From an uncultured Stenotrophomonas sp. (GTDB taxonomy: Bacteria; Pseudomonadota; Gammaproteobacteria; Xanthomonadales; Xanthomonadaceae), in the NCBI GenBank assembly GCA_913775725.1, contig CAJYNG010000008.1, positions 62,001 to 126,000 on the forward strand: a stretch of 64,000 nt of DNA. The letters run 5' to 3'. The notes under the pieces are model-generated. The model was given only the letters and a program-made list of their open reading frames with translations. It ran no database searches and was not told the origin of the DNA. The position numbers and the translations under genes were made by a program. Positions 43,147-51,928 of this stretch are shown in pieces (position 1 is the first letter of the stretch; every line of letters starts with the position of its first letter).

Positions 43147-44127
43147 ATGGTCGATGGTGGGGTGGAAGACAGCGACGACAGCGGCCTGCGGTCGATCGAC
43201 CTGGCGACGCTGAGCGGCGTACTTCGTGTGTGCGATGTCGAACTGCTTCTGCTCGATGGCAATGGCCCCCGGGCGGCCTTCGCTTCGCGCGTGCATGAAG
43301 AGGCCTTGTTCTGCAGCATCAGCTGTGGATTCCACTGTCGCGGCCGTTTCATGCTGCCGCCGGACTGGGCGATGCTGGGCTATCTGCACGCAACGGATGA
43401 AACGCTGAGCTGGTGCCACGGTGTGCCGCTTACCCCCGGCATGGCGTTGACGGTGATGCCGGAAGGCATCAGCGAGTTCACGCTGAGTCCGGGTACGCAC
43501 ATGACGCTGATGCTGGTGCCGGTAGCGCGGGTGCAGCGAAAACTGACCGAGTTGAGCCTTCGCAGTACGCCGCCGGCAGGCCAGGCGTTGTCGTTGTTCA
43601 ATCTGGCCAGCGAAGCCACTCCTCTTGCACAGCATTACCAGCAGCTTCACCTGCAACTGGGACAGGGGGCGAACCTGCAACCGGAAGAAACCGAGAAGCT
43701 GCTGCACGAACACGTGCAGGCCCTGCTCGGCGCCGGTGCTGCAGATCGGCCTGGATGCAGCCGTGCACGGCGCACCCATTATCTGATCGCGCAGCGGGCA
43801 GAGAATTTCATGCGGCTCAATCTGCGCCGCAATATCTACATGAATGAGATCTGCGATGCCGCTGGCGTCAGTGAGCGTGGGCTGCGCTACGCCTTCGAGG
43901 ATCTGTTCGGTACGTCGCCCAATCGTTACCTGTCGATGCTGCGCCTGTGCGCGGCCTGCCGCAGCCTTTCAATGGCCGATTCCAGCCGTCGCTCGGTCAA
44001 GGCGATTGCCCTCAGCTGCGGCCTCTGGGACCTGTCACGTTTCGCCGACAACTACCGCAAGGTGTTCGGTGAACTCCCGCGCGACACGCTGATGCGCGCG
44101 CCCGCGCAGATCGGCCAGCCGGCCTGA
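43147..44127 (+). CDS. AraC-family regulator between tad and adhesin loci
   Basis: A 326-aa protein. N-terminal sensing domain of cupin-like composition (ALFCSISCGFHCRGRFMLPP, CHGVPLTPGMALTVMPEG). The C-terminal AraC HTH pair at about residues 220-315: FMRLNLRRNIYMNEICDAAG, SERGLRYAFEDLFGTSPNRYL, and AIALSCGLWDLSRFADNYRK for the second helix-turn-helix. The start has GGGGGAC ten bases upstream. Its position next to the adhesin gene, with 21-bp phased repeats in the gap, suggests it controls the adhesin and perhaps tad. The ligand is unknown. Confidence 0.88.
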   Translation: MVDGGVEDSDDSGLRSIDLATLSGVLRVCDVELLLLDGNGPRAAFASRVHEEALFCSISCGFHCRGRFMLPPDWAMLGYLHATDETLSWCHGVPLTPGMALTVMPEGISEFTLSPGTHMTLMLVPVARVQRKLTELSLRSTPPAGQALSLFNLASEATPLAQHYQQLHLQLGQGANLQPEETEKLLHEHVQALLGAGAADRPGCSRARRTHYLIAQRAENFMRLNLRRNIYMNEICDAAGVSERGLRYAFEDLFGTSPNRYLSMLRLCAACRSLSMADSSRRSVKAIALSCGLWDLSRFADNYRKVFGELPRDTLMRAPAQIGQPA

Positions 44128-44159
44128 GCCAGGCACCACAAGGGTTTCCCGGTCGTTTC

Positions 44160-44276
44160 TGCCGGAATTGCATATCCGCTTGCCGATATGGTTGCCGCTT
44201 CTGCATAACCGGCTGCCGATTCCGACCGTGGATTTGCCGGAATGCGCGATTGCCGTGCCGGAATGAAGTGCGCAGC
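44160..44276 (+). promoter_or_regulatory. Tandem TGCCG array with 21-bp phasing upstream of the adhesin
   Basis: TGCCG occurs at 44160, 44181, 44193, 44214, 44235, 44251 and 44256. The steps 44160-44181 and 44193-44214-44235-44256 are each exactly 21 bp, with one 12-bp step between the two runs. Units at 44160 and 44193 share TGCCG-N4-TGCATA; units at 44235 and 44256 share TGCCGGAATG. Direct repeats at about 21-bp spacing are the usual site format for AraC/XylS proteins. Confidence 0.6.
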
Positions 44277-44362
44277 CGCCGTTGCAAACGCTGAAATGTG
44301 AGTCACCTGCCTAACGGCAAGTCCACTGACATTCCAGTTGTTCGCCTACGGGGGAAATGCTC

Positions 44363-47300
44363 ATGAACCGCATCTACCGGCGTGTATGGAACCGCCAGCT
44401 CAATGCTCTGGTTGTGGCCTCGGAACTGGCCACCGGCGATAGCGGCGGCAGCGCTGCCCGCGACCCGCGCAGCGCCCTGCTGATGCCCACCGCCCTGGCC
44501 TTGGGCCTGCTGTGCGTGCTGGCCAGCGGGCATGCAGGAGCATCCGAATCCAATCAGTCCCTACGTGACCTGCAGGCGCTCGCAGCCAAGTACGCGCAGC
44601 CGATGCCGGTCAAGGTCGACGCCGAAGTGGCATTGGCGGCCGCCTCGCGTCAGGCGCAGAGCACAACGGCAATCAGCGCTGATGCGCGTGTCGGCCTGCA
44701 GCTGAGCACGAACGCCTTGCCTGTGGTGCGCGACGTGCTGCCGGCGACGGTGCAGGTGAAGCTGGGTGCGAACACCGCGCCGAAGCAGGTCGCCGTTCCG
44801 GCGCTGGCGGCCGATGTCCGCGCCAATGTCGGGCTGGGTCATGCAGCGTCCAATGTGGCGAAGATTGATGCATCGCTGGCGGCCAACGTTGCACCGTCTG
44901 CGCACGGGCCGCTCGGTGTGGCCGCGGATGCGCAGGCGAAGGCCAGGGTTGGCGTCGCCGGTGCGCAGGTGGCCTCGATCGATACCGGTGCCAAGGCGGC
45001 TGTCGCTGTTGCTGGCGCGTCCGCTGGCTCGCTGTCCGGCCTCAAGGCGTCGGTTGACGGCAAGGTGGATTCGCAGCTGAAGCTGGCGGGCCATCAGATC
45101 GACGGTCAGGGACAGGTCAAGGCGACGGCAGCGGTCACGTTGCCGGCCAAGGAGGAGCTGCCGGGTGAGACCCACGATCGTGCGATCACCGCAGCCTTCG
45201 ATACCGGTGTTGCCGGCAAAGTGCGCGTGCAGGCGCCGGATGGCCAGGAAGTCGTGGCCGACCGCAATCTGAAGCTGGCCGGCCAAGCGACCGTGGCAGC
45301 GCAGAACAGTGCGCTGGGCGTCGGTGGCCTGGTGGGTGGCGTTGTCGGCGCGGCAGGTGGCGCCGTGGGTGGCGTGCTTGATGGCACCGTAGGTAACACG
45401 GTTGGTGCGGTCGGCGGCGCCTTGCACGGCACGGTTGGAACGGTAGGCAGCGCAGTGGGCAGCACGCTCAATGGCGCCGTAGGTACGGTTGGCGGAGCCG
45501 TAGGCAGTGCGCTCAATGGCACGGTCGGTTCGGTTGGCAGCACAGTTGGCGGCGCGCTCAACGGCGCGGTCGGCACGGTGGGTGCGGTCGGCGGCACCGT
45601 GGGTGGTGCGCTCAACGGAACGGTCGGTTCGGTCGGCAGCGCAGTCGGCGGGGCGCTCAACGGTGCGGCTGGGACGGTGGGTGCAGTTGGCGGAACTGTG
45701 GGTGGTGCGCTCAACGGCACGGTCGGTTCGGTCGGCAGCACAGTTGGCGGCGCGCTCAACGGCGCGGTCGGCACGGTGGGTGCGGTCGGCGGCACCGTGG
45801 GTGGTGCGCTCAACGGCACGGTCGGTTCGGTCGGCGGCGCGCTCAACGGTGCGGTCGGCACGGTGGGTGCAGTTGGTGGCACCGTGGGTGGTGCACTGAA
45901 CGGCACGGTCGGTTCGGTTGGTAGTGCCGTCGGCGGCACGCTCAACAATACAGTGGGTGCGGTGGGCAGCACCGTCGGCGGTGTACTCAATGGCGCTACC
46001 GGAGGCAGCACCGGCGGCCTGGGTGGCCTGTTGGGCAATACGCTTGGCAGCGTCGGCAGCGCCGTGGGCAACCTGCTCAATGGCAACCTCAACGGTACCA
46101 TCGGCAACCTGGGCAGCGCCGTGGGTGGCCTGGTGGGTGGCACACTGAGCGGCCTCGGCCTGACCAAGCCCTCGGCGATTCCGCCAACCAGCCCGAAGGC
46201 GCCGGCAGCGGCCGATCCGAATGCCGGCCTGATCATTGGCACCGGTGGCCTGGTTGGCAACGTCGGCCAGCTGATCGGTCCGACCACCACCAGCCTGTTC
46301 GGTGGCAACGGCTACCTGAGCAACGGCAACCTCAAGCTCAGCAACGCCAATGTGATGCAGACCTACTCGACGGTCAACGTACTCGGCCTGCCGGTGGTGA
46401 ACCTGTCGCCGGTCGGCAGCACCCTCAATGGCCTGGGCGGCGCGGTCACCGGCGGCAGCTCGCACCTGACCCTGATCGGTGGTGTCACCTCCGACAGCTA
46501 CATCTACAACATCAACAACGGCAATCCGGGTGGCCTGCTGGGCCTGCTGCTGCCGAAGGACTCGCCGGCGTGGGCCGCCAAGTGCCTGGACATCGCCCTG
46601 GCCGACATCTCCTGCTGGGCCGTCAACGCCGCGCAGGACTACCAGGTGCTGATGGGTGACGGCGCTTTCGCCAACGGTTCGAAGGAAGTGGTGATTGGTG
46701 CCAATGCACGGCACGAACTGCCGAAGGTCGACGCCAATGTGGCCTTCCCGGGCGCCGGCACCAATGACCCGAGCAATCCGACCGGTGTACCGACCGCCGA
46801 CTATGCCGCACGCATGGGCCATTCGGTGATCGTCGGCGATAGTGCGGTGGGTACGGCCAACGGTCAGACCCTGCTCGGTGCCGAGGCGACCTCGAACCAG
46901 GCCAATTCGGTCGCACTGGGCTATCGCTCGGCCGCGCTGCGCGGCGCCCAGGCCAGCTACACCGCTTACGGGCTCACTGCACCGCAGGTCTCTGCCGGTG
47001 AAGTGTCGGTGGGCACCGCAGGTGGTGGCGAGCGCCAGATCACCAACGTCGCTGCCGGTAGCGTCAACACAGACGCGGTCAACGTGGCGCAGTTGAAGGG
47101 CGCGATCAGCCTGATCAACGGCGTGGCCGATGCCGCCGTGACCTACGACCTGGATGCCGGCGGCAACCCGAACTACCGTCGGGTCACGCTTGGCGCGGGC
47201 ACAGGCACCACCACCATTGGCAACCTGGCCGGTGGGGCGGTCACCGCGGGCAGCCTGGAAGCGGTCAACGGTGGCCAGCTGGCCGCGACCAATACCGCCA

Positions 47301-49645
47301 TCGCCAGCTTCTTTGGTGGCCGCGCCGCGTTTGATCCGGCCAGCGGTGCCTTCACCGCGCCGCTGTTCGAGATCAGCACCATCTCCACCGGCGGCGCCAT
47401 CGCCAAGGGCTTGTACACCAACGCCACCGATGCGTTCGCGGCGGTCGACGGCTCGCTGGTCAACCTCAACACGCAGATCACCGACATCCGTAACGGTGGC
47501 ACCAAGTACCTGCGGGTGAACTCGACCGGTACCGAGGCCCTGGCCAGTGGCACCGACTCGATTGCAGTCGGCACCAATGCCCGCGCCACCGGCGCCAACA
47601 GCATCGCGGTCGGTGCCGGCAGCCTGGCCGATCGTGCCAACAGCGTGTCCATCGGTGCCGCCGGTGCCGAGCGTCAGGTCACCAACATGGCGGCCGGTAC
47701 CGCGGCGACCGATGCGGTCAACGTGGGCCAGTTGCAGGCTTCGGAGCAGGGCGCGCTGCGCTATGACCTCAACGGCGATGGCAGCGTCAACTACGCCAGC
47801 GCCACGCTGGGCCAGCCCGGCACCGCCACCACGCTGCGCAACCTGGGCCCGGGCCAGGTCAGTGCCACCAGCAGCGAGGCCATCAATGGTGCCCAGCTGT
47901 TCGCCGCCAACCAGGCAGTGGCCACCCATCTCGGCGGTGGCTCAGCAGTCAACGCCGGTGGCGTACTGACCGCACCGACCTACTCGATCAACAACGTTGC
48001 CGCCAACGGCACCGTCACCAAGGGCAGCTACAACGACGTCGGTACCGCCTTCGATGCCGTCAGTAACTCGCTGGCCAACGTCGCTGACCAGACCGGCGAG
48101 ATCGACAAGCTGGCCGTGAAGTACGACGTCGATGGCGGTGGCAATGTGATCAACAGCGTGACCCTCAAGGGGACCGGCACGGGCGCAGTGAAGGTGACCA
48201 ACGTGGCGGCCGGCAGCATCCTGGCTGGCAGCAGTGATGCCATCACCGGCGACCAGCTGTTCAGTACGAACAGCACCATCGCCAACTACTTCGGTGGCAC
48301 CACCGCCTACAACGGCACCACCAATGTCTGGACCGCGCCGAAGTTCAGCATCTCCAGCATCGCCACCGACGGCACCTTCACCAGCGGCGACTACAACAAT
48401 GTCACTGCCGCCTTCACTGCGGTGGACGGCTCGCTGAAGGTTCTCAACCAGCGCATCACCAACGGTGGCGGTGGCAGTGCCTACCTGGCGGTGAACTCGA
48501 CGGCAGCGGCTGCAACGGCTGCTGGCGCGGAAGCGGTGGCGGTGGGTCCGCAGGCCAGCGCCGCCGGCGCCAACAGCGTGGCGGTCGGCAATGGTGCCAG
48601 CGCCAGTGCCGGCAACAGCGTCGCCCTGGGAGCCGGTTCGGTGGCCAGCGTCGGTGCACAGAGCGGCTACACCGGTGCCTACGGCCAGACCGGCGCCAGC
48701 AACTCGGCCGGTGAGGTCTCGGTCGGCAGCACCGGCAGCGAGCGCAAGATCACCCACGTTGCCGATGGCTCCGACACCTATGACGCAACCAATGTTGGTC
48801 AGCTGAAGAATGGCGTGAACTACGCCATCGACGAGTCGAAGAAGTACACCGACCAGAAGATCCAGAACATCACCAACGTGGCCGGCAGCTTCCGTGCCAA
48901 CAACACCAACAACCTGGCCGATCCGTCCGCCAGCGGTGCCAACTCGGCCGCAGGTGGCGCAGGCTCCACCGCCGCCGGTGCCAACTCCACCGCGCTGGGC
49001 AATGGTTCGCAGGCGCAGGCCGACAACTCGGTGGCGCTGGGTGCGGGTTCGGTGGCGAACCGGGCCAACACGGTGTCGGTCGGTGCCGCCGGTGTCGAAC
49101 GCCAGGTGGTCAACGTGGCCGACGGCTCGCAGGCCACCGATGCGGTCAACGTGCGCCAGCTGCAGGCCTCGCAGCAAGGCACGATCCGCTATGACACCAC
49201 CACCAACGGTGCCACCAACTACAACAGCGTCACCCTCGGCAGCACCAGCAGCGGCCCGACCACGGTGCGCAACGTCGCCGCCGGCACCGCCGGTACCGAC
49301 GCGGTCAACGTGGACCAGCTGAAGTCGGGCATGGCGCAGACCCTGGATTGGTCGAAGGCCTACACCGACGAGCGCATGGGCGGCTTCGAGCGCGACCTGC
49401 GCAAGACCGACAACCGCGCCTCGGCCGGTATCGCTTCGGCGATGGCCACCGCAGCCCTGCCGCAGCCCAGCGAAGCGGGCCGCAGCATGGCCTCGGTCGC
49501 CGCCGGCAGCTACAACGGCGAGTCGGGCGTGGCGGTCGGTATCTCCGGTGTCTCAGAGGGTGGCCGCTGGATCTACAAGTTCAGCGGTTCGACCAACAGC
49601 CGTGGCGAGGCCGGTGTGGCCGTCGGTGCCGGTATCCAGTGGTGA
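44363..49645 (+). CDS. Trimeric autotransporter adhesin (YadA/Ata-like, 1760 aa)
   Basis: Giant surface adhesin secreted by the type Vc route. Start 44363 gives the extended signal peptide region MNRIYRRVWNRQLNALVVAS followed by a hydrophobic core (LMPTALALGLLCVLASGH). Then an Ala/Val-rich region to about residue 320, a Gly/Val repeat block to about 600 (GALNGTVGSVGS-type, 33-residue units), and a head/stalk with YadA-type head repeats (GANSIAVGAGSLADRANSVS). At least five necks follow the pattern ERQVTNMAAGTAATDAVNVGQL. The C-terminal YadA anchor has ASAGIASAMATAALPQ and ends GVAVGAGIQW. Likely roles are biofilm and host attachment. The tpgA-like gene follows. Confidence 0.95.
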   Translation: MNRIYRRVWNRQLNALVVASELATGDSGGSAARDPRSALLMPTALALGLLCVLASGHAGASESNQSLRDLQALAAKYAQPMPVKVDAEVALAAASRQAQSTTAISADARVGLQLSTNALPVVRDVLPATVQVKLGANTAPKQVAVPALAADVRANVGLGHAASNVAKIDASLAANVAPSAHGPLGVAADAQAKARVGVAGAQVASIDTGAKAAVAVAGASAGSLSGLKASVDGKVDSQLKLAGHQIDGQGQVKATAAVTLPAKEELPGETHDRAITAAFDTGVAGKVRVQAPDGQEVVADRNLKLAGQATVAAQNSALGVGGLVGGVVGAAGGAVGGVLDGTVGNTVGAVGGALHGTVGTVGSAVGSTLNGAVGTVGGAVGSALNGTVGSVGSTVGGALNGAVGTVGAVGGTVGGALNGTVGSVGSAVGGALNGAAGTVGAVGGTVGGALNGTVGSVGSTVGGALNGAVGTVGAVGGTVGGALNGTVGSVGGALNGAVGTVGAVGGTVGGALNGTVGSVGSAVGGTLNNTVGAVGSTVGGVLNGATGGSTGGLGGLLGNTLGSVGSAVGNLLNGNLNGTIGNLGSAVGGLVGGTLSGLGLTKPSAIPPTSPKAPAAADPNAGLIIGTGGLVGNVGQLIGPTTTSLFGGNGYLSNGNLKLSNANVMQTYSTVNVLGLPVVNLSPVGSTLNGLGGAVTGGSSHLTLIGGVTSDSYIYNINNGNPGGLLGLLLPKDSPAWAAKCLDIALADISCWAVNAAQDYQVLMGDGAFANGSKEVVIGANARHELPKVDANVAFPGAGTNDPSNPTGVPTADYAARMGHSVIVGDSAVGTANGQTLLGAEATSNQANSVALGYRSAALRGAQASYTAYGLTAPQVSAGEVSVGTAGGGERQITNVAAGSVNTDAVNVAQLKGAISLINGVADAAVTYDLDAGGNPNYRRVTLGAGTGTTTIGNLAGGAVTAGSLEAVNGGQLAATNTAIASFFGGRAAFDPASGAFTAPLFEISTISTGGAIAKGLYTNATDAFAAVDGSLVNLNTQITDIRNGGTKYLRVNSTGTEALASGTDSIAVGTNARATGANSIAVGAGSLADRANSVSIGAAGAERQVTNMAAGTAATDAVNVGQLQASEQGALRYDLNGDGSVNYASATLGQPGTATTLRNLGPGQVSATSSEAINGAQLFAANQAVATHLGGGSAVNAGGVLTAPTYSINNVAANGTVTKGSYNDVGTAFDAVSNSLANVADQTGEIDKLAVKYDVDGGGNVINSVTLKGTGTGAVKVTNVAAGSILAGSSDAITGDQLFSTNSTIANYFGGTTAYNGTTNVWTAPKFSISSIATDGTFTSGDYNNVTAAFTAVDGSLKVLNQRITNGGGGSAYLAVNSTAAAATAAGAEAVAVGPQASAAGANSVAVGNGASASAGNSVALGAGSVASVGAQSGYTGAYGQTGASNSAGEVSVGSTGSERKITHVADGSDTYDATNVGQLKNGVNYAIDESKKYTDQKIQNITNVAGSFRANNTNNLADPSASGANSAAGGAGSTAAGANSTALGNGSQAQADNSVALGAGSVANRANTVSVGAAGVERQVVNVADGSQATDAVNVRQLQASQQGTIRYDTTTNGATNYNSVTLGSTSSGPTTVRNVAAGTAGTDAVNVDQLKSGMAQTLDWSKAYTDERMGGFERDLRKTDNRASAGIASAMATAALPQPSEAGRSMASVAAGSYNGESGVAVGISGVSEGGRWIYKFSGSTNSRGEAGVAVGAGIQW
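45400..45960 (+). repeat. Intragenic 99-bp repeat block in the adhesin gene
   Basis: About four nearly identical in-frame units, 33 codons each, encode GALNGTVGSVGSTVG plus GALNGAVGTVGAVGGTVG. One unit lacks four codons. More diverged copies continue on both sides (about 45330-46150). Such repeats recombine easily and could vary adhesin length between strains. Confidence 0.8.
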
Positions 49646-49706
49646 TCGCCGTCGCCGGGCCGCAACCGCGGCCCGGCAGCGCGGAAACGTCCATAGGGGG
49701 AATGAC

Positions 49707-50543
49707 ATGAAACAGCATCGCATCGCCCGTAGCGGCCAGATGGCCGCCATGCTGGGCCTGGTTCTGGGGATGGGACTGCTGGCCGCCTGCCGCAGCCATG
49801 CGCCGGCCGCCGAGGGTCCTGCCGAAGCCACCGCCGTGCACTTCCCGGAGGCCTCCAAGGCGTCGCTGAAGGAAGGCATCTATCCTGACGTCGCCGACCT
49901 GCGCCGCTTCGCGCCGGGCATGACCAAGCGCCAGCTGTACACGCTGCTAGGCACGCCGCATTTCAATGAAGGCATGTGGGGCGTGCGCGAGTGGAACTAC
50001 CTGTTCAACTTCCGTACCGCACAGGGCGCGGAGTACTTCACCTGTCAGTTCCAGGTCCGCTTCGACAGCAAGGGCGTCGCCCAAGGGGGCTACTGGAAGC
50101 CGGAATCGTGCGCGGCGGTGATCGAACCGCCACGGCCACCGGCGCCGCCGGCACCTGCACCGCTGCCGGAGCAGCCGCTGCGGTTGTCCGCCGATGCGCT
50201 GTTCGGCTTCGACAGTGCGGTACTCAGCGCTGAAGGCCAGCGGGCGGTGCAGGGCATCCTGGCGCAGGTACGCGAGGCCGCGCAGGTGCAGTCGATCCGG
50301 GTGACCGGGTATACCGACCGTATCGGCAGTGCCAGCTACAACCAGACACTGTCACAGCGACGGGCCGAAGCCGTGCGCAGCGCACTGGTGCAGGGCGGGG
50401 TGCCTGCGGCCAGCATCAGTGCAGAAGGGCGGGGCGCAGCGGAGCCGGTCGTGCAGTGCGACCAGCGCAACCGTCGCGAGCTGATCGCCTGCCTGGCACC
50501 GAACCGGCGGGTGCAGATCGCCGGGGTGGCGCAGCCGCGCTGA
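49707..50543 (+). CDS. tpgA: TpgA-like lipoprotein (SmpA/OmlA plus OmpA domains)
   Basis: A 278-aa lipoprotein (lipobox LLAAC). N-terminal SmpA/OmlA (BamE-like) domain: DLRRFAPGMTKRQLYTLLG, then GVREWNYLFNF. A Pro-rich linker (PPRPPAPPAPAPLPEQP) leads to an OmpA peptidoglycan-binding domain: ADALFGFDSAVLSAEGQRAV, VTGYTDRIGSASYNQTLSQR, NRRVQIAGV. The same domain pair defines TpgA, which tethers and stabilises Ata/AtaA-type trimeric adhesins. The position directly after the adhesin (61 bp) supports this role. The start at 49707 has AGGGGG upstream. Confidence 0.88.
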   Translation: MKQHRIARSGQMAAMLGLVLGMGLLAACRSHAPAAEGPAEATAVHFPEASKASLKEGIYPDVADLRRFAPGMTKRQLYTLLGTPHFNEGMWGVREWNYLFNFRTAQGAEYFTCQFQVRFDSKGVAQGGYWKPESCAAVIEPPRPPAPPAPAPLPEQPLRLSADALFGFDSAVLSAEGQRAVQGILAQVREAAQVQSIRVTGYTDRIGSASYNQTLSQRRAEAVRSALVQGGVPAASISAEGRGAAEPVVQCDQRNRRELIACLAPNRRVQIAGVAQPR

Positions 50544-50652
50544 GTTTCCTGCGCCGGGGCATTGCCCCGGCATCCCGAGTCCCCCCTGACCGTCGGCAGG
50601 ACGTGGTTACGTCTCCCCCGTTGATCACGCCTGCCGGCGGCTCAGGTTTTCC

Positions 50653-50955
50653 ATGGTGCACGCGATGAACGCCCAATTCCTGCCTCTTTCCATGAAGACG
50701 GAAACCACACTGAGTGTGTACGGCCAGCTTGGCAATCATGCGGTGGTGCGCATTCCCGGGCGGCGCCTGCCGGGGTTGATCTTGCAGGCCGATACCGTGG
50801 CCGGGTTCCTGGCCCAGCTGCAGGAAGCCCAGGCCTGCCTGCGCAGCGGCCGCGCGCAGCGCACCGATGCCGAGCTGGACATGCTGATCGACGTGCTGCA
50901 GCAGTGGTATGCGCTGATCGAGTCGCGCTTGGCCGACGCTGGCGAGGCGTTGTAG
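50653..50955 (+). CDS. Small conserved hypothetical protein (up to 100 aa)
   Basis: Cytoplasmic, no signal peptide. Core VYGQLGNHAVVRIPGRRLPG, LILQADTVAGFLAQLQEAQ and helical tail AELDMLIDVLQQWYALIESR. The pattern recalls the small DUF6959 family, but I am not certain. Starts at 50653, 50665 and 50692 are all possible. Function unknown. A palindrome begins 3 bp after the stop. Confidence 0.65.
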   Translation: MVHAMNAQFLPLSMKTETTLSVYGQLGNHAVVRIPGRRLPGLILQADTVAGFLAQLQEAQACLRSGRAQRTDAELDMLIDVLQQWYALIESRLADAGEAL

Positions 50956-50958
50956 AAG

Positions 50959-51037
50959 AAAAAGGGGACGGAGGGGATTAAGTCGTTCTTGCCCCGGCTG
51001 TGCCGGAAACGACTTAATCCCCTCCGTCCCCTTTTTT
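50959..51037. repeat. GGGGACGGAGG-family palindrome, copy 2
   Basis: Same arms as copy 1 (AAAAAGGGGACGGAGGGG...TTAAGTCGTT and its reverse complement) but with a longer GC-rich loop (about 20 nt, TTGCCCCGGCTGTGCCGG). Lies between a plus-strand gene and the convergent methyltransferase, 4 bp after one stop and 1 bp before the other. Confidence 0.9.
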
Positions 51038-51865
51038 CTAGGCGCGGGCGCGGACCCGCCAGCAGGCGGCATCGACGCGCACACGGTCGCCCTCGATGAA
51101 TGGGTTGAATGCCGCCAGCGCCGTGCTGCGGAGCGAGCTGGCCCGTTCTTCGGGCAGGTTGCGCAGCGCCAAGCCCAGTGGGCCCAGCTGTCCCACGTAG
51201 GTCGGCAGCTCATCGCGTGCGATCGAACACGGAAGGTCCACCGCAACCACCTCCACATCCTTCCAGCCGGCGGCCTGCAACAGGCGCTGCACGCGTTGGC
51301 CATCTGCGAAGGCGAACTGTCCCGGGGCGCCGGGTACGCGCGGCGGAAGCTCAAGTGCATCGCCGATCGCGCGCTCGGCCGTGGTCATGAATGGATTCTC
51401 GTCAGCGCTGCGCCAGGCGATGAAACGCAGGCCGGCACCAGGCCGCGCTGCGCGGTGCAGGTTGGCGAAGGCCGCACCGGTATCCTCGAAGAACATCACG
51501 CCCAGCCGCGACTGGATCCAGTCGAAGTGCGTGGAGGGAAGCGGATGCTGCTGCGCGTCGGCGACGATGAAGTCTGCGTCCAGTCCTGCCGCCTTGGCGC
51601 GCTGACGGGCCAGTGCCAGCATCGGCGCGGAGATGTCCAGGCCGGTGCAGTGCGCGGCAGGGCGAGCCGCTGCGGCGGCCAGCAGGCTGGCGCCGGTGCC
51701 GCAGCCGATATCCAGCAGTTGCGTGACGGTCTGCGGAAGCTCGGCCACCAGCAGGTCGGCCATGGGCTGGAACAGGCCGTCGAGGATGGCCTGCTGCGCA
51801 ACCCAGATCTGGCCGCCGGGGCCGTTCCACAGGGCGTTCTGATCAACGGAGGGTGTGCTGGTCAT
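51038..51865 (-). CDS. Class I SAM-dependent methyltransferase
   Basis: A 275-aa soluble enzyme. Motif I: LLDIGCGTGASLLAAAA (about residue 50); motif II acid in HCTGLDISAPML; motif post I VADAQQHPLPSTHFDWIQS. The UbiE/COQ5-like fold suggests small-molecule methylation. Divergent from a MerR-family gene with a 63-bp gap holding a dyad, so it is likely that regulator's target. Confidence 0.87.
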   Translation of the reverse strand: MTSTPSVDQNALWNGPGGQIWVAQQAILDGLFQPMADLLVAELPQTVTQLLDIGCGTGASLLAAAAARPAAHCTGLDISAPMLALARQRAKAAGLDADFIVADAQQHPLPSTHFDWIQSRLGVMFFEDTGAAFANLHRAARPGAGLRFIAWRSADENPFMTTAERAIGDALELPPRVPGAPGQFAFADGQRVQRLLQAAGWKDVEVVAVDLPCSIARDELPTYVGQLGPLGLALRNLPEERASSLRSTALAAFNPFIEGDRVRVDAACWRVRARA

Positions 51866-51902
51866 GGTCTTGCCTTGCGGGGAAGTCGCCCATAGGTTGG
51901 CG

Positions 51903-51925
51903 CTTGAAGGTCACTTGAGGTCAAG
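51903..51925. promoter_or_regulatory. MerR-type operator dyad
   Basis: CTTGA and TCAAG arms lie 13 bp apart, with an internal ACTTGAGG. Read on the minus strand the site starts CTTGACCTCAAGTGACC, similar to SoxR/MerR operators that span a long -35/-10 spacer, with TTGACC as the -35. It lies between the divergent methyltransferase and merR-like genes. Confidence 0.6.
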
Positions 51926-51928
51926 CCC

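Noticed and set aside
42189-43213. Open frames of 100-190 codons in the flp/AraC gap
   Set aside because: No RBS, no family resemblance, and they overlap hairpins and the AT-rich promoter-like region.
45106-46308. A 400-codon Pro/Thr-rich antisense frame
   Set aside because: Reverse reading of the Gly/Val repeat block; no start signal or domain.
44561-47929. A 1122-codon open frame antisense to the adhesin gene
   Set aside because: The open length is a by-product of GC-rich codons and repeats; the protein is Arg/His/Thr-rich low-complexity sequence, and the sense strand clearly encodes the adhesin.
50544-50652. GTCGGCAGG/CCTGCCGGC inverted repeat before the 100-aa gene as an attenuator
   Set aside because: The arms are imperfect and far apart, with no T-run or leader peptide.
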